Assembly (NCBI RefSeq): GCF_002575655.3
Contig: NC_053036.3
Location: 195,084,788 to 195,148,787, forward strand
Length of the DNA: 64,000 nucleotides
From: Aegilops tauschii subsp. strangulata
Taxonomy: Eukaryota; Streptophyta; Magnoliopsida; Poales; Poaceae
Reading direction: 5' to 3'
Shown: in pieces, positions 1 to 11,051 of the stretch
Layout of the letters: every line of letters begins with the position of its first letter
Position numbering within the stretch: the stretch's first letter is position 1
The notes under the pieces: generated by a model
Told to the model about the DNA's origin: nothing
Database searches by the model: none
Seen by the model: the letters and a program-made list of their open reading frames with translations, nothing else
Program-made: the position numbers and the translations under genes

Positions 1-516
1 TCAGGGCTATCATGTTCCTCACTTGTAGGCAATCCACACTGGCGAATTCCTAACTCCTCAGTCAGAACAAATTCCTCAAAGAACAAAAGATCTTCGTCTC
101 TGTCACTGAAGAAATTGGCTGAACTGTATGAGATTTCCAATGGCTTCACTCGAAAGGATTGGTAGGTGTAGGATTTTGAGATGAGCATCACTTGGAAACT
201 TTTCCTTAGTTTTACCTCGACCCCCTTTAACAGTACGGTGTTTCCTATGACTCAAGAAAGATAAAACGAAACTACGAAAACAAAAGTCTTCACGCTTCAT
301 GTTCCTCGCACGAATATGAAGTCTTCAAGGTCACACCAGTTTCTTCACTTTCAAAGTCTTCAGTTGAAGACATTCATTTTTAGGGGTCGACTTTCACTGT
401 AAATATCAAACTCCTCATAGAGTTATAGACATGTGTACACTCACAAACACATTAGTCCCTTAACCTATAAGTCTTCAATACACCAAAATCACTAAGGGGC
501 ACTAGATGCACTTACA
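1..516 (-). repeat. Partial 3' LTR of the Copia element
   Basis: On the minus strand the LTR begins TGTAAGTGCATC at 516, directly after a purine tract at 518-532. The distal part lies outside the window. The short ORF within it (103-300) has no recognisable product. Confidence 0.75.
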
Positions 517-532
517 ATCTCCCCCCTTTTGG
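517..532 (-). other. Polypurine tract of the Copia element
   Basis: On the minus strand AAAAGGGGGGAGAT lies immediately before the TG of the LTR. This is the expected plus-strand primer site. A second similar tract lies near 970-980, consistent with the multiple tracts of Sireviruses. Confidence 0.75.
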
Positions 533-1191
533 TGATTGATGACAATATAGGTTAAGTTTTCAATGGGAATCAACATATGAAGTGTAAATACTGATTTTGA
601 GGAATTTGATTGCAAGATATACAAGAACTCCCCCTGAAGATGTGCATATGTGAGGAATTTGCTTTTGAAAAGCAATGCACATTGAAGAGTAGAATCATGG
701 AGATCTCCCCATATATCTTGTAATTCATACACGCATTTAACATATGATATGAAGAATTTGAAATGCATGATGAAATATGGTGACTGATGTAATTCAGCAT
801 GCGCGCATTAATATATATGAGGAAATAGCATGAAGAAGAACATAGCAAAAGTATTAGACCACCATCGGGTTTAAGATTACAACTCGATCCAACAAAGACT
901 TCAGAAGAACGAGAGTTGTAACTTAGCAAAAAAGCCTATATATAGACCCACTCGAAGACTAACTCAAATTTCTCCCCCTTTGTCATCGAATGACCAAAAG
1001 GGATGAAAAATGAGGACTAAACGCCCCTGAAGAATATCACGAAGTCGATGGAGGAGCACCAGCGTTGTTGGGGTCAGTTGTTGAAGTAGGGCCTGCCGCA
1101 GTGTCTTCCAAGTCTTCATTTTCATCAGTCTCGCGCAATGAAGAATAAGAGCTGGCCACCAAGTGAGGAACTTTGACCTTCATGAATTTCT

Positions 1192-4190
1192 TCAAAGGTG
1201 GTTGTCACCAGTCAAAGTCCTGCTTGAAGCCCATCTGCTTAAGATCTTCTTCACTGTAGAGGTGAGACAATACAGCCCAGGTACGATCAAATACTTCATG
1301 GAGGTAGTAATGTTCTTCTTCACAGCGTTTTGAGTGACTATCATGTTCTGAAGAATTGCACCAAACTGACGCTTGACCCACTTGTGGTTGCGATCGACCT
1401 TCTGATGAAGATTGAGTAGAAGCTCACGATCAGTCATCACTCTTGGAGCAGTGGCTTGAGGATTTGGCTTTGAAGCATTTGCGGCAGTGTCATGTGTGGC
1501 AGAGTCATCATTGGTGGAGTAGGATGCAGCTTTGCGAAACTGGCCATCAAATGGACGAGTGCCTTCACCAATAATAGCAGCCTTGCCCTTCTCATCAGAT
1601 GAGGAAATAGGCCGTTTGAAGACCTCTATTGGGGGCAAGTAGCTGTGATGATTTAGAACATCAGCCTTGTAGTTGATTGAAGACCTTGATCGAATAAATC
1701 TCATGATCCAGGGAGCGTAAGGCTTCAATTCAAATGGTGAAAGAGCAACATTGGACATAGTCCTCATGAAGAAATCATGGTAGTTGATAGGAACTCCATG
1801 GATGATGTTGAATAGCAGATTCTTCATGATGCCAACGACCTCCTCTTCATTGGAATCGTGGCCCTTGATTGGACTGAGGGTCTTGGTCAATATTCTGTAT
1901 ATAGCCCTTGGCACATAGAGCAATTCCTTCACGAGGAATTTTGTTCTTGGGGCTTGGCCAAGCTTCAGAGGCTTCATCAACACTTGCATGAAATGATCAG
2001 AGAGCTTAGGTTCATGGTAGATGAGTCTTGCACCTTCATGGGGAAGAATTGGACTGGTGCACCCAATGTCCACGTCTTCTTCTTCTTCATCAATTTCCTC
2101 AACGCCTGCCTCTTCAGCCGTGAACTGAGGCATGGGTGATGATACCAGAGGGGTTGAAGGGATATTATCCACTTCAATTTCTTCATCCAACTGCTCTGTC
2201 GAAGCAGCAGAAGGGTCTTCGTCATCTGATTCATTGGGAATTTCATAATCTTCACCAAAGGGCACGAGCTCCTTTGATGGCATGCTTGAAACAGGAACAA
2301 CATCGATAGGATTGTCATAAGAGCTCGTCAAAGTCTTCATTTTCTTTGGTACTGAAGACTCTGATTCGGCAGATGCTTTCCTTTTCTTCACAGCGGCTCG
2401 CTCCACAGCTTTGGTTTTCTTCGCTTCAGATGCAGAAGGAAGAATAGGACTTGGTGTTGGTGCAGGAGGAGCAGAGGAAATTGGTGCAGTTTCCTCAGGC
2501 GCAACTGATGAAGTTGCCCTGGCTTGTTCAGTGTCTTCAGGCGCAGTAGCTAGATGCTTCAGCTGGCCTGGCTTGATCTTCAGGCGCAACACTAGAGGTT
2601 GCCCTGGCAATTTCTTCAGTGGCTGAAATGTCTTCATCAGCCCTGGTGCTTTCATTTTCTTCAGCAGCCTGATTTTCATCAGCGGTGCTGGCATGTTCTT
2701 CAGTGGGCTGTGCAGATGCTTCAACCTGAGAAGATTCACGTTGCGTTGGGGCTGCAACATTGGAGGTGAATCCCTTCGCCATCTTGACGAATCTGACTTT
2801 GGCTCCAAGCCAATCTGCACAGTAAGCGTCAAATTCATCACTGAGTCCTTTGATCTCAGCTTGCATGGCAACGAGTTCATAAGTTGTCATTTGGACAACG
2901 TTCTTCTTCAGAAAACGCTCCTTCTTGTATTGAGCTTTCTTCAGCTGCCTGGCCTTCTCAAATTTCCATTTTTCCTCGCCTATGAAGGCAGTTAGCATGT
3001 GACTTTGGCCAGGTGTGAGCTTGAAGTCAGGCATAGAAGTGTTGGGGTCCTTGTGCCAGAGATCAATGAAGTCCAGGATCAGCTTGGGATCCAACAAAAG
3101 AGGCACATTTATGCCTTTTGGCTCTAGCGACCCTTTGTTGTTTGTCTCTGATGATATCAGCAAGTTCATCATCATCAGCTTCGTCTTCACTTGACGGCAC
3201 GTGGAAGGCAACCTGCTTCTTGTGAGGACTTGGTCTAGTGCCTCGTCCAGCAGTGGCCTTGGTCTTTAGCAAAGTAGGGCCTGTTGAGGACTGAAGAGGA
3301 GCTGAAGAACTTGCAGATGCTCCTGAAGCAATTGAGATGCCTGTGGTCCTTTGACAGGAGGCGAGCTGCACATGTGCTGAGGACTTTGCAGGAGCAGCTG
3401 AAGATTTTGCAGCTGGAGGAACTGGAGCAGCTTGAGGAATTTGCCGTGAGGGCATAGAAGAGCTTGGCCGTGAGGGCATTGCTGAGGAACTTGGGGGTTT
3501 GCGAGCTGGCTTCTTAGGCATAGCCTTCTTGGGCTTGCTAGCAGAGGCCTCAGCAGCGGCAGCAGCAGTGTCTTCGTTGAATTTCTTCACTGCTTCTCTG
3601 GCCATTTTGGCCAACTTGGCTTGCTGTTTGGCCCATTCATAACGGTAGTCCTCACCGCACTTGAGGCTAGTGGGATCAGCTTCTTGGCCATGTGCCAGTG
3701 GAGGTCTTGGGCAAGGAGGGTGTACTGCGAATTTCTTCATGTACTTAGGAGTGACATATCTGTACTCCCTCCATTCCCGTGCCCATATTCTTTGAATCCT
3801 CTGAATGTGCACCTTGCGCTCATTCTTCGTTTCCTTTCCATGAATTGCTTCATCAGGAGTGCAGTACCCTGCATAGATGTCATCAGGGATTTCAAAGGCA
3901 GTATTCACTTCCAGTTTCTTGCCTCCCTTCTGAGGTTTCTTGCCATCTGCCATTTTCTTCAGGTGAGGATTTTGAACAATTGAGTTCTCTGAAGAGGCAT
4001 GCAATTTGTCTTCGAGGAACGCTGCAAATGAGTTAAGTTGATGAGAACCTAGTGATTCAGCAGTGGACATGTGTACCTGTGAACAAAGTATAGGTGCGAA
4101 GAATTTGGAGAGGTCATATGCGTTATCAGAAGTTTTTGCAAAAAGAACAAGTTTGAGGAATTTGACCAGAGGTGTCTTGAGGAATTTCAC
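1192..4190 (-). pseudogene. Degenerate env-like accessory gene of the Copia element
   Basis: Three overlapping minus-strand reading frames (about 4190-3063, 3211-2537, 2560-1192) form one interrupted coding region of roughly 900-1000 codons with at least two frameshifts, near 3100-3200 and 2540-2580. The first part is basic, with a plausible start MADGKK near 3954 and a conserved-looking block WAREWREYRYVTPKYMKKF; it then becomes Ala/Pro/Ser/Lys-rich. The middle part has a Lys-rich helix and an acidic Glu/Ala stretch. The last part contains an acidic run (EEEEDVD) and the compact segment LVKELLYVPRAIYRILTKTL. Its place after pol matches the env-like gene of Sireviruses, whose function is unknown. 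No signal peptide or membrane segment is obvious, so env is only a positional name. Confidence 0.65.
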
Positions 4191-5421
4191 TAAGCGTTCT
4201 TTGACTTAGGTTCCAGAGTTGTATAGATTGAAAATCCATACAATTGAGGAATCTTGAAGAAAAATGTTGCTTAGAGAAACAGATCAAGAACAGATGCTTG
4301 TGTGAGGTGTTTAAAGTGTGGAAGTTGCAGAATAAACACATTTTGAAGATTTTGTGGAAATCATCAGAATCAACAGGGGCAGTAAAAGTGACTTTTAATT
4401 ACCCTTGACGAAGAACACGACGAACTGGGAGTTGTAGATTGGAAGTTCGTCAGTCCAGATCTTCCACGCCCTAACTTGGCAGAGGAAGAAAGCTATGGCG
4501 GCGGCGGAGTGAAGAAATCCGCGGCCGGCGCGAGTACGACGGCGACGAGGTCGAGGTAGTGAAGCTCTTCCTCACCGGCGACGATGGAAGTAGCGGCAGC
4601 GCTAGGTCTTGAGAGCTCGAGTGAAGGGAGTGAGGTCGAGCGGGGTAAATGAAATCTGAGGAGGGTGAGGGGTATATATAGCCGAGGTGAAAAACCGCTC
4701 GCCCGAGGAATATGGACAAACGTGCCCCTGACTCTTCTCATCCTAGCGACATGTGTCACCCACGTACAGAGCGGTGGTGATCGTGTGAGATCGTGGGTGA
4801 ATAGATAAATGCTATCGTGGGATGTGGAACAGTTTGAGCAGCAAAAGCCGAAAATTCAGATTAGAATATTTTAACGTTTCGTTCGCAAATTCTTCAGCTG
4901 ACAAGGACACAGTGAAGATTTTGAACGGGTTTCAAATAGAACGCACATGAAGAATTTGTGAACAGACTGGGTTGAGTTTAGCATAGAGGGGGAAGGGTCC
5001 GATCACATTCACTTAGCAGAAAAGGCAACTTGAAGAATTAGCAATAAGTGAATGTTGTAGAGGACTAAAACTCAAATATATATATCTATATATATATATA
5101 TATATATATATAGTCAATGAAGAACAACGACGAAAAGAGTGAAGACAATGCAAAGTTGAAGAATTTGAACAACTGAGGATATTCAAAACTGAAGAAAAAC
5201 TCAAATTGAAGATTTTCAACTTTTGTTGGTGGCGTGACCCACTGTATAAGAATGATGATTTCAGACGACGCGTACAATTGTCGTAGGGCTCTGAGAATGA
5301 AATTCTTCATTAATTTCTTCACACTTAGAGGGTTAGTCTCATTGATTAAAGAAAAAAGTTACTTCGTGTGTTGCACATCTAAGTCATCAATTTTGCATAA
5401 GTGTTAGGATGTGTGTCCTTT
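4191..5421. other. Spacer between pol and env-like gene
   Basis: No coding region is supported here. The block 4440-4700 is GC-rich and reads like a promoter and leader on the minus strand. A (TA)n run with TATC interruptions lies at 5076-5112. GAAGAATTT/CTTCA words recur throughout. Confidence 0.6.
4673..4680 (-). promoter_or_regulatory. TATA-box-like element upstream of the env-like gene
   Basis: On the minus strand CTATATATACCCC is followed by a CT-rich and then GC-rich leader running toward the env-like gene about 0.5-0.7 kb downstream. It resembles a plant core promoter. Whether it is used cannot be judged from sequence. Confidence 0.4.
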
Positions 5422-6630
5422 TCAAAGGACATTCAAAGATTCTAAGATATTTAGCTCACACCGCAACTTGCTAAATCTCTTCTCATCCAAGGGCTTTGTG
5501 AAGATATCGGCTAGGTGTTCTTCAGTCTTCACGTGCTCAATAGAGATGTCACCCTTCAACACATGATCACGAAGAAAATGATGACGAATCTGAATGTGCT
5601 TTGTCTTCGAGTGCTGAACTGGGTTATGAGCAATCTTGATGGCACTCTCATTGTCATAGTAGAGAGGCACATTCTTCACGTTGATGCCGTAGTCCTTGAG
5701 GGTTTGCTTCATCCATAGCAATTGAGCACAGCACGAACCAGCAAGAATGTACTCAGCTTCAGCAGTAGAGAGTGATACGTAGTTCCGTTTCTTCGAGGAC
5801 CAACATACCAAGGATCGTTCGAGGAAATGGCATGTGCCTGATGTTGACTTGCGGTCCACACGATCACCAGCATAGTCAGAGTCTGAATATCTAATGAGAT
5901 CAAAAGCCGAGCCCTTGGGATACCATAATCCAAGTGTTGGAGTGTGAGCTAGATATCGAAGAATATGCTTCACAACCTTATGGTGTGATTCCTTCGGTGT
6001 AGCTTGAAAACGGGAACACATGCAAACACTAAGCATAATATCTAGCCTAGATGCACATAGATACAATGAAGAGCCAATCATGGAGCAGTATACCTTTTGA
6101 TCAAAGTCAATACCATTTTCATCAGTGCATAGATGGCCATTTGTGGGCATAGGGATTTTGACGCCTTTGTAGTCTTGCATGCCGAATTTCCTCAAAACAT
6201 CCTTGAGGTATTTCTCTTGAGATATGAAGATGTCGTTGTGCTGTTGACGTATTTGAAGACCATGCCCGAGGGGCCTGCTTGAGGCCATAGAGGGCCTTAT
6301 TGAGTCTGAAGACTTTGTCAGGATGCTTTGGATCTTCAAAACCTGGGGGTTGAGCAACATATACTTCTTCCTCAAGCTTACCATTCAGGAATGCACTTTT
6401 CACATCCATTTGATATAAGATGATATTATGATGGTTAGCATAAGCAAGCAATATGCGAATAGCCTCAAGTCTAGCAACAGGTGCAAAAGTTTCATCGAAA
6501 TCAATTCCTTCAACCTGTGTGTAGCCTTAAGCTACAAGCCGTGCCTTATTCCTCACCACAAGGCCATTTTCATCTTGCTTGTTGCGGTAGATCCATTTGG
6601 TGCCGATGATATTGTGCTTGCGTGGGTAAC
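5422..6630 (-). pseudogene. Copia pol fragment (reverse transcriptase ends and RNase H)
   Basis: The higher-coordinate part encodes the RT start, with [25 protein letters not shown] and [11 protein letters not shown]. An in-frame TAA replaces the Gln of the usual VAQGYTQ motif near 6530. At about 6260 the frame jumps from KQAPRAW directly to [10 protein letters not shown], so roughly 80-90 residues including the YVDD catalytic motif have been deleted. The lower part encodes the RT thumb and Copia-type RNase H (SDSDYAGD, STSG, LSTAEAEY) to a stop at 5422. The fragment cannot give an active reverse transcriptase. Confidence 0.9.
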
Positions 6631-6631
6631 A

Positions 6632-7573
6632 GATCAATAATATTTTTGTGCCAAAACTAATTCAATTTAGTACAGATAATAAGGAGGCTGAGACTTTTGT
6701 TGTGTATGTAGGTAAACCTAAAGCTACAAGTCCTCAGATGAGTTTTGTTCAGTCGAAAGAAAAATACGAAGATAAAGTAAGTGAAAAAGAACTGCATGTA
6801 GTCATACATGCACCAGATCATGTACATGCACGTGATTACGCTGATGGTTTTGATTGGCGTGCAACCAAGATATTAGCACATTGTGATTTTGGTGCCTACG
6901 TAGGAGTCCTAGATGCATGTAACTCAAAGAAAACAATAAGCCGTGTGGAGTACTACTTCGGCAGAGTTCATCCACCACATTGTTCCAGGTCCATTCACTT
7001 TTTGCCACGTGATGTGCTCTCCTTGCAAGACTGCGGATGGGGGCCACGGGCAGCTGATTATGTTAAGTTGGAGCATCAGTTTTGTTTAGGAAATACAAAC
7101 TGCCAAGATGTAAAAGGCAAATTTCTTAAGAGTCCTAGAGTTATCCTTAGGCAAGTCTTTGGACTTGTTTTGTTTAATTTTTAGCCGTGAGAGTAGAGAT
7201 AGGATTTTCCTTCCTTGCTTATCAAGTTTCTTAGGTGGTTCGGCTAATATAAAAGCCAAGGTGCACCATGTAAAAGTCAGGTTATTTTTTATGAAATAGA
7301 CACGATGTGTTTTTCAGGGTAGACACCCGTATCAAATTTTGGAGGGATCTTTAGAAAACCTCTGTGCTACGATTTCTCTTCGTTCAAATTGTTTTGTGCG
7401 TGAGTACCTTCGTCAAGATTGGTTTTCTCGTGCTGGGCCGCAAGGTTCAAACCCTCTACTTCGTGTACATCAAGTGCGCGGGCGAGAGCTTGCTGCTACT
7501 ACAGGTGGACTGTCGTGAAAGATTAGGCCGCAAGAACAGATCGGAACTCGCCAACGGGGTTCGGTCTACATCA
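6632..7573 (+). repeat. 5' LTR, left-truncated
   Basis: It matches 8294-9235 base for base at an offset of 1662 with scattered substitutions and ends in CTACATCA directly before the primer-binding site. The bases equivalent to 8228-8293 are missing. Confidence 0.85.
6648..7184 (+). CDS. LTR-encoded ORF, copy 1 (unknown protein, 178 aa)
   Basis: A 178-codon ORF lies wholly within the 5' LTR and is matched, without frameshift or stop, by the ORF in the 3' LTR. The product is not recognised. It has Lys/Glu-rich N-terminal residues, a central block GFDWRATKILAHCDFGAYVGVLDAC, several Cys and His residues, and a hydrophobic end (VFGLVLFNF). No domain was identified. The true start may lie upstream, since the left end of the LTR is deleted here and the 3' copy begins 12 codons earlier. 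It could be a domesticated or captured coding segment, or a conserved LTR region read by chance. Confidence 0.45.
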   Translation: MPKLIQFSTDNKEAETFVVYVGKPKATSPQMSFVQSKEKYEDKVSEKELHVVIHAPDHVHARDYADGFDWRATKILAHCDFGAYVGVLDACNSKKTISRVEYYFGRVHPPHCSRSIHFLPRDVLSLQDCGWGPRAADYVKLEHQFCLGNTNCQDVKGKFLKSPRVILRQVFGLVLFNF

Positions 7574-7575
7574 GG

Positions 7576-7587
7576 TGGTATCAGAGC
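7576..7587 (+). other. Primer-binding site (initiator tRNA-Met type)
   Basis: TGGTATCAGAGC lies two bases after the 5' LTR and is complementary to the 3' end of plant initiator tRNA-Met, the usual primer of plant LTR retrotransposons. Confidence 0.85.
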
Positions 7588-7605
7588 AAGGTTGTTCACG
7601 ATACT

Positions 7606-8172
7606 ATGCAGGAGATGACTGGATTATCATGGAAGCTAAGCTATGGATTTCAATTGGAGGAGGAAGGTCGATGGGATGGGCTTTTTCATACTCGCGTTGT
7701 GGTACAAGAGAGATCATGTGCCCTGACAATCGACCACATGAGTTTGATCAACGTTGCGAGCATCGAGATGGTGGAGAAGTTAGATCTATCAATGACACCA
7801 CGAGCACAACCATACTTGTTTCACTGGGGTGATGAAGAGCTCAGTGTCACACATCAAACTAAGGTACAATTTTTATTGGGAAATTATTTTTGCGAGGTTT
7901 TGTGTGACGTGATTCCGGCACCAATGGTTTCATGTCACATATTGTTGGGTGAGCCATGGTACAAACAACACGATGTTGCATATGATTGTCAAACACACAT
8001 ATATACTATCAAGAAGAGTAGGAAGTACGACCTCGTGCCCATGGGTGAGGATCGTATTATTGCTTGGAGGAGTGAACATCAAAAGAAGATAAAAGAAGAG
8101 GAAGATGCAAAAAAGAATATGATCAAAGCTACTGAAATTTGTATGGCCGTCGTTCAGTCTGCAAACAAATAA
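7606..8172 (+). CDS. Gypsy gag-pol remnant with aspartic protease-like segment
   Basis: This 188-residue ORF resembles the protease region of Gypsy polyproteins: a segment equivalent to CALIIDGGSCTNVAS, then EMVEKL, a beta-rich stretch, VQFLLGNYFCEVLCDV and ILLGEPWYKQHDV, followed by a Lys/Glu-rich tail. The expected DGGS or DSGS active-site motif reads DHMS, so catalytic activity is doubtful. No gag zinc knuckle, RT, RNase H or integrase follows; the polypurine tract comes about 40 bp after the stop. It is a leftover of a larger polyprotein after internal deletion. Confidence 0.7.
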   Translation: MQEMTGLSWKLSYGFQLEEEGRWDGLFHTRVVVQERSCALTIDHMSLINVASIEMVEKLDLSMTPRAQPYLFHWGDEELSVTHQTKVQFLLGNYFCEVLCDVIPAPMVSCHILLGEPWYKQHDVAYDCQTHIYTIKKSRKYDLVPMGEDRIIAWRSEHQKKIKEEEDAKKNMIKATEICMAVVQSANK

Positions 8173-8211
8173 TTGTTGAAGAGGTCAAATCGAAACCGAG
8201 GGTGGTTTTAC

Positions 8212-8227
8212 TTCAAGAGGGAGAGGA
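8212..8227 (+). other. Polypurine tract
   Basis: AAGAGGGAGAGGA directly precedes the TGATATGACC start of the 3' LTR. Confidence 0.75.
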
Positions 8228-9235
8228 TGATATGACCACGACCGCAAATGATGTTGTTGCTGTTTAGACATTATTGCATTTTAATGAACTACGGATCAAT
8301 AATATTTGCGTGCCAAAACTAATTCAATTTGGTACAGATAATAAGGAGGCTAAGACTTTTGTTGCGTCTGCGAGTAAACCTGAAGCTACAAGACCTCAAA
8401 TGAGTTTTGTTCACTCAAAAGAAAAATACGAAGATAAAGTAAGTGAAAAAGAATTGCATGTAGTCATACATGCACCAGATCATGTACATGGACGTGATTA
8501 CGCTAATGGTTTTGATTGGCGTGCAACCAAGATATTAGCACATTGTGATTTTGGTGCCTACGTAGGAGTCCTAGATGCATGTAACACAAAGAAAAGAAGA
8601 AGCTGTGTGGAGTACTACTTCGGTAGAGTTCGTCCACCAGATTGTTCCAGGTCCATTCAATTTTTGCCACGTGACGTGCTCTCCTTGCAAGCCTGCGGAT
8701 GGGGGCCACCGGCAGCTGATTATGTTAAGTTGGAGCATCAGTTTTGTTTAGGAAATAAAAACTGCGAAGATGTAAAGGACAAATTTCTTAAGAGTCCTAG
8801 AGTTATCCTTAGGCAAGTCTTTGGACTTGTTTTGTTTAATTTTTAGCCGTGAGAGTAGAGATATGACTTTCCTTCCTTGCTTATCAAGTTTCTTAGATGG
8901 TTCGGTTAATATAAATGCCAAGGTGCGCCATATAAAAGTCAGGTTAGTTTTTATGAAATAGACACGATGTGTTTTTCAGGGTAGACACCCGTATCAAGTT
9001 TTGGAGGGATCTTTAGAAAACCTCCGTGTTGCGATTTCTCTTCGTTGAAATTGTTTTGCGCGTGAGTACCTTCGTCGAGATTGGTTTTCTTGTGTTGGGC
9101 TACAAGGTTCAAACCCTCTACTTCGTGTACATCACGTGCGCGGGCCAGAGGTTGCTGCTACTAAAGGTGGAGTGTCGTGAAAGATTGGGCCGCAACAACA
9201 GATCGGATCTCGCCAACGTGGTTCGGTCTACATCA
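8228..9235 (+). repeat. 3' LTR, complete (1008 bp)
   Basis: It starts TGATATGACC after the purine tract and ends CTACATCA, matching the end of the 5' LTR. It contains the second copy of the LTR ORF. Confidence 0.85.
8274..8846 (+). CDS. LTR-encoded ORF, copy 2 (unknown protein, 190 aa)
   Basis: This is the 3' LTR counterpart of the ORF at 6648-7184 and ends at the equivalent stop. The two proteins differ by scattered substitutions only (for example VVYVGKPKA against VASASKPEA near the N terminus), with no indel in the shared part. The extra N-terminal residues come from LTR sequence deleted in copy 1. No known domain was recognised. Retention of the frame in both LTRs is the main reason to list it. 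Confidence 0.45.
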   Translation: MHFNELRINNICVPKLIQFGTDNKEAKTFVASASKPEATRPQMSFVHSKEKYEDKVSEKELHVVIHAPDHVHGRDYANGFDWRATKILAHCDFGAYVGVLDACNTKKRRSCVEYYFGRVRPPDCSRSIQFLPRDVLSLQACGWGPPAADYVKLEHQFCLGNKNCEDVKDKFLKSPRVILRQVFGLVLFNF

Positions 9236-9585
9236 GAGGTGGGAATGGGTGAGCACAACCCACCAGGGCGCGCCTGGGCTCCCTGGCGCGCCCAGGTGGG
9301 TTGTGCCCACCTGGTGGGCCCCCTCTGGTACTGATTGGCTCCAATATTCCTCATATATTCCATAAAAAAGCTCCGTAAAGTTTCAACTTGTTTGGAGTTG
9401 TGCAGAATAGGTAGCCTCACGTAGCTTTTCCAGGTCCAGGTTTCCAGCTGCCGGAATTCTCCCTCTTTGTGTGTTCCTTGCATATTATGAGAGAAAAGGC
9501 CTTAGAATTACTCAAAAAAGCATTATTATGCATAAAAACATCATAAATAACAGTAGGAAACATGATGCAAAATGGACGTATCAAC
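9236..9585 (-). repeat. Truncated 3' LTR of the Athila-like element
   Basis: On the minus strand the LTR starts TGATACGTCC at 9585 after the purine tract AAGCTTGGGGAGT. It contains a strong GC-rich hairpin at about 9253-9312 (GCACAACCCACC paired with GGTGGGTTGTGC). Only about 350 bp remain. Confidence 0.75.
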
Positions 9586-9589
9586 TCCC

Positions 9590-11051
9590 CAAGCTTAGAC
9601 CTCGCTTGTCCTCAAGCGAAAACCAAAATCGAAAAACATGTCCACATGCTTAGAGAGAGAGAGAGAGAGGTGTCGATAAAAACAAAATACGGACATAGAA
9701 GCATCATGTTGATTATTATAACAGCATCAAATTTAAACATAAAACTTTTATCGTAGAACTTTTATCATAGACTTCTCATGAATAAGTAATAATTCATCAC
9801 ACTATCAAAGTATAAAGCATAAACTCTACTAGAAACCAACAAACTATGTTCTCAGTCAACTTTGCAACTACAATTCATCATCTATTTAGGAAGGGTCACG
9901 TATCAGAGCCTTTAGGCAAGTCCACATACTCAACCATCATATAGTCTTCTATGATTGCTAACACTCACCGCATACACATGAGCAGAACGTTTCAACCGGA
10001 CACATAGAAAGATAGGGACTTATAGTTTTGCCTCCCAACGTATTCACCTCAAGGGTGATGTCAACAATAATAACTCATGCTACCCATATTCAACTGGACA
10101 TATGTGCCTAGATCTTTCCTCACCACATGATGCTTGCCAAAGGAGAAAAAATAAAAAGGAATAAAGAGAAAACTTTGACTCTTTGCATAAAAGTAAATAC
10201 ATAAAAGTAAAAGATAGGCCCTTCGCAGAGGGAAGCAGAGGTTGCCATGCACTTAATTGTTTGTATGCTCAACCCATTAGTGCAAAAGAATGTCACATTG
10301 TATTGCCCCTTGTGATGGCAACCTTTATTATGCAGTCTGTTTCTTTTATTCTTCACCATCACAAGTTCATACAACGCTCACTTTTCTCTTGCACTAAATG
10401 ATCTCACACTTTTAGATGCAATTTTTATTGCCTTATTGCATGAATGACAACTTACTTGAGGGATCTTGCTCAATCCCTAGGTAGGTATGGTGGACTCTTG
10501 AAATTAAGATTTGGGTTCAAGGGTTTTTCGATGCACAAGTAATATCTCTACTTAGTGCGGAATTTTTGGCTAGCAAAGATAGGGGGCAAGCACCACATGT
10601 TAAAGGATCTATGACAATATAACTTCTATGTGAATATGAATAAACATAAATCATACGTTGTCTCCTTGTCCAACGTCAACAATTTTGGCATATAATATTT
10701 TGATGGGGGCTCACACTCACAAAAGATTTCCAGGATAGTGTATTTATATGTGAATCTTCTCTTCCCTTGTTAATTCTTTCATGAGTTGCATCATTGACCA
10801 ATGCTATGTTTGTCAATCTCTAATAAAATTTTCTACTTATACTTTTCCTTATGTGCATCACCTACCATAAGATTAGTATATGATCTTTTTAATTTATTTC
10901 CTTCCTTTTTATTTATTTCCTTTCTTTTTATTCATCTAAAGCAATAGATCGAACTAAAATAAGTAAAGGCAAAAGATAGTGGGGATGATACGATACCGGG
11001 GCACCTCCTCCAAGCTTGGCCGAAGCCAAGGGGAGTGCCCATACCCGATAC
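9590..11051. other. Noncoding 3' region of the Athila-like element
   Basis: No coding sequence is supported over this AT-rich stretch. It begins next to the purine tract at about 9586-9600 and has a second PPT-like AAGCTTGG block near 11010-11030. A short (GA)n run lies at about 9653-9669. Confidence 0.6.

Larger units (their letters stand above)
1..6630 (-). mobile_element. Sirevirus-like Copia LTR retrotransposon, 3' part
   Basis: On the minus strand the order is pol end (RT/RNase H), a 1.2-kb spacer, a long env-like coding region, a purine tract and a 3' LTR that leaves the window at base 1. An additional gene between pol and the 3' LTR, plus more than one GGGGGAG purine tract before the LTR (518-532 and about 970-980), is the arrangement known for Sireviruses; the wheat Maximus family is a likely relative but this is from memory. 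The element is dead: pol lacks the RT core and has a stop, and the env-like gene is frameshifted. It breaks off near 6630 inside pol, where unrelated LTR sequence begins, so its 5' half is missing. Confidence 0.85.
6632..9235 (+). mobile_element. Internally deleted Gypsy-type LTR retrotransposon
   Basis: Two direct repeats exactly 1662 bp apart (6632-7573 and 8228-9235) flank a short internal region with a primer-binding site, a Gypsy-type protease segment and a polypurine tract. RT, RNase H and integrase are absent, so the element is non-autonomous. The 5' LTR lacks its first 66 bp or so, where it is fused to the Copia pol fragment. On the right it abuts a different Gypsy LTR, so no TSD can be read and a deletion at the left junction is likely. 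Confidence 0.85.

Noticed and set aside
9253..9312. GC hairpin as a transcription terminator
   Set aside because: Bacterial-type terminators do not apply; the same kind of hairpin occurs at 11612-11675 in the same element and is a repeat of the Gypsy family.
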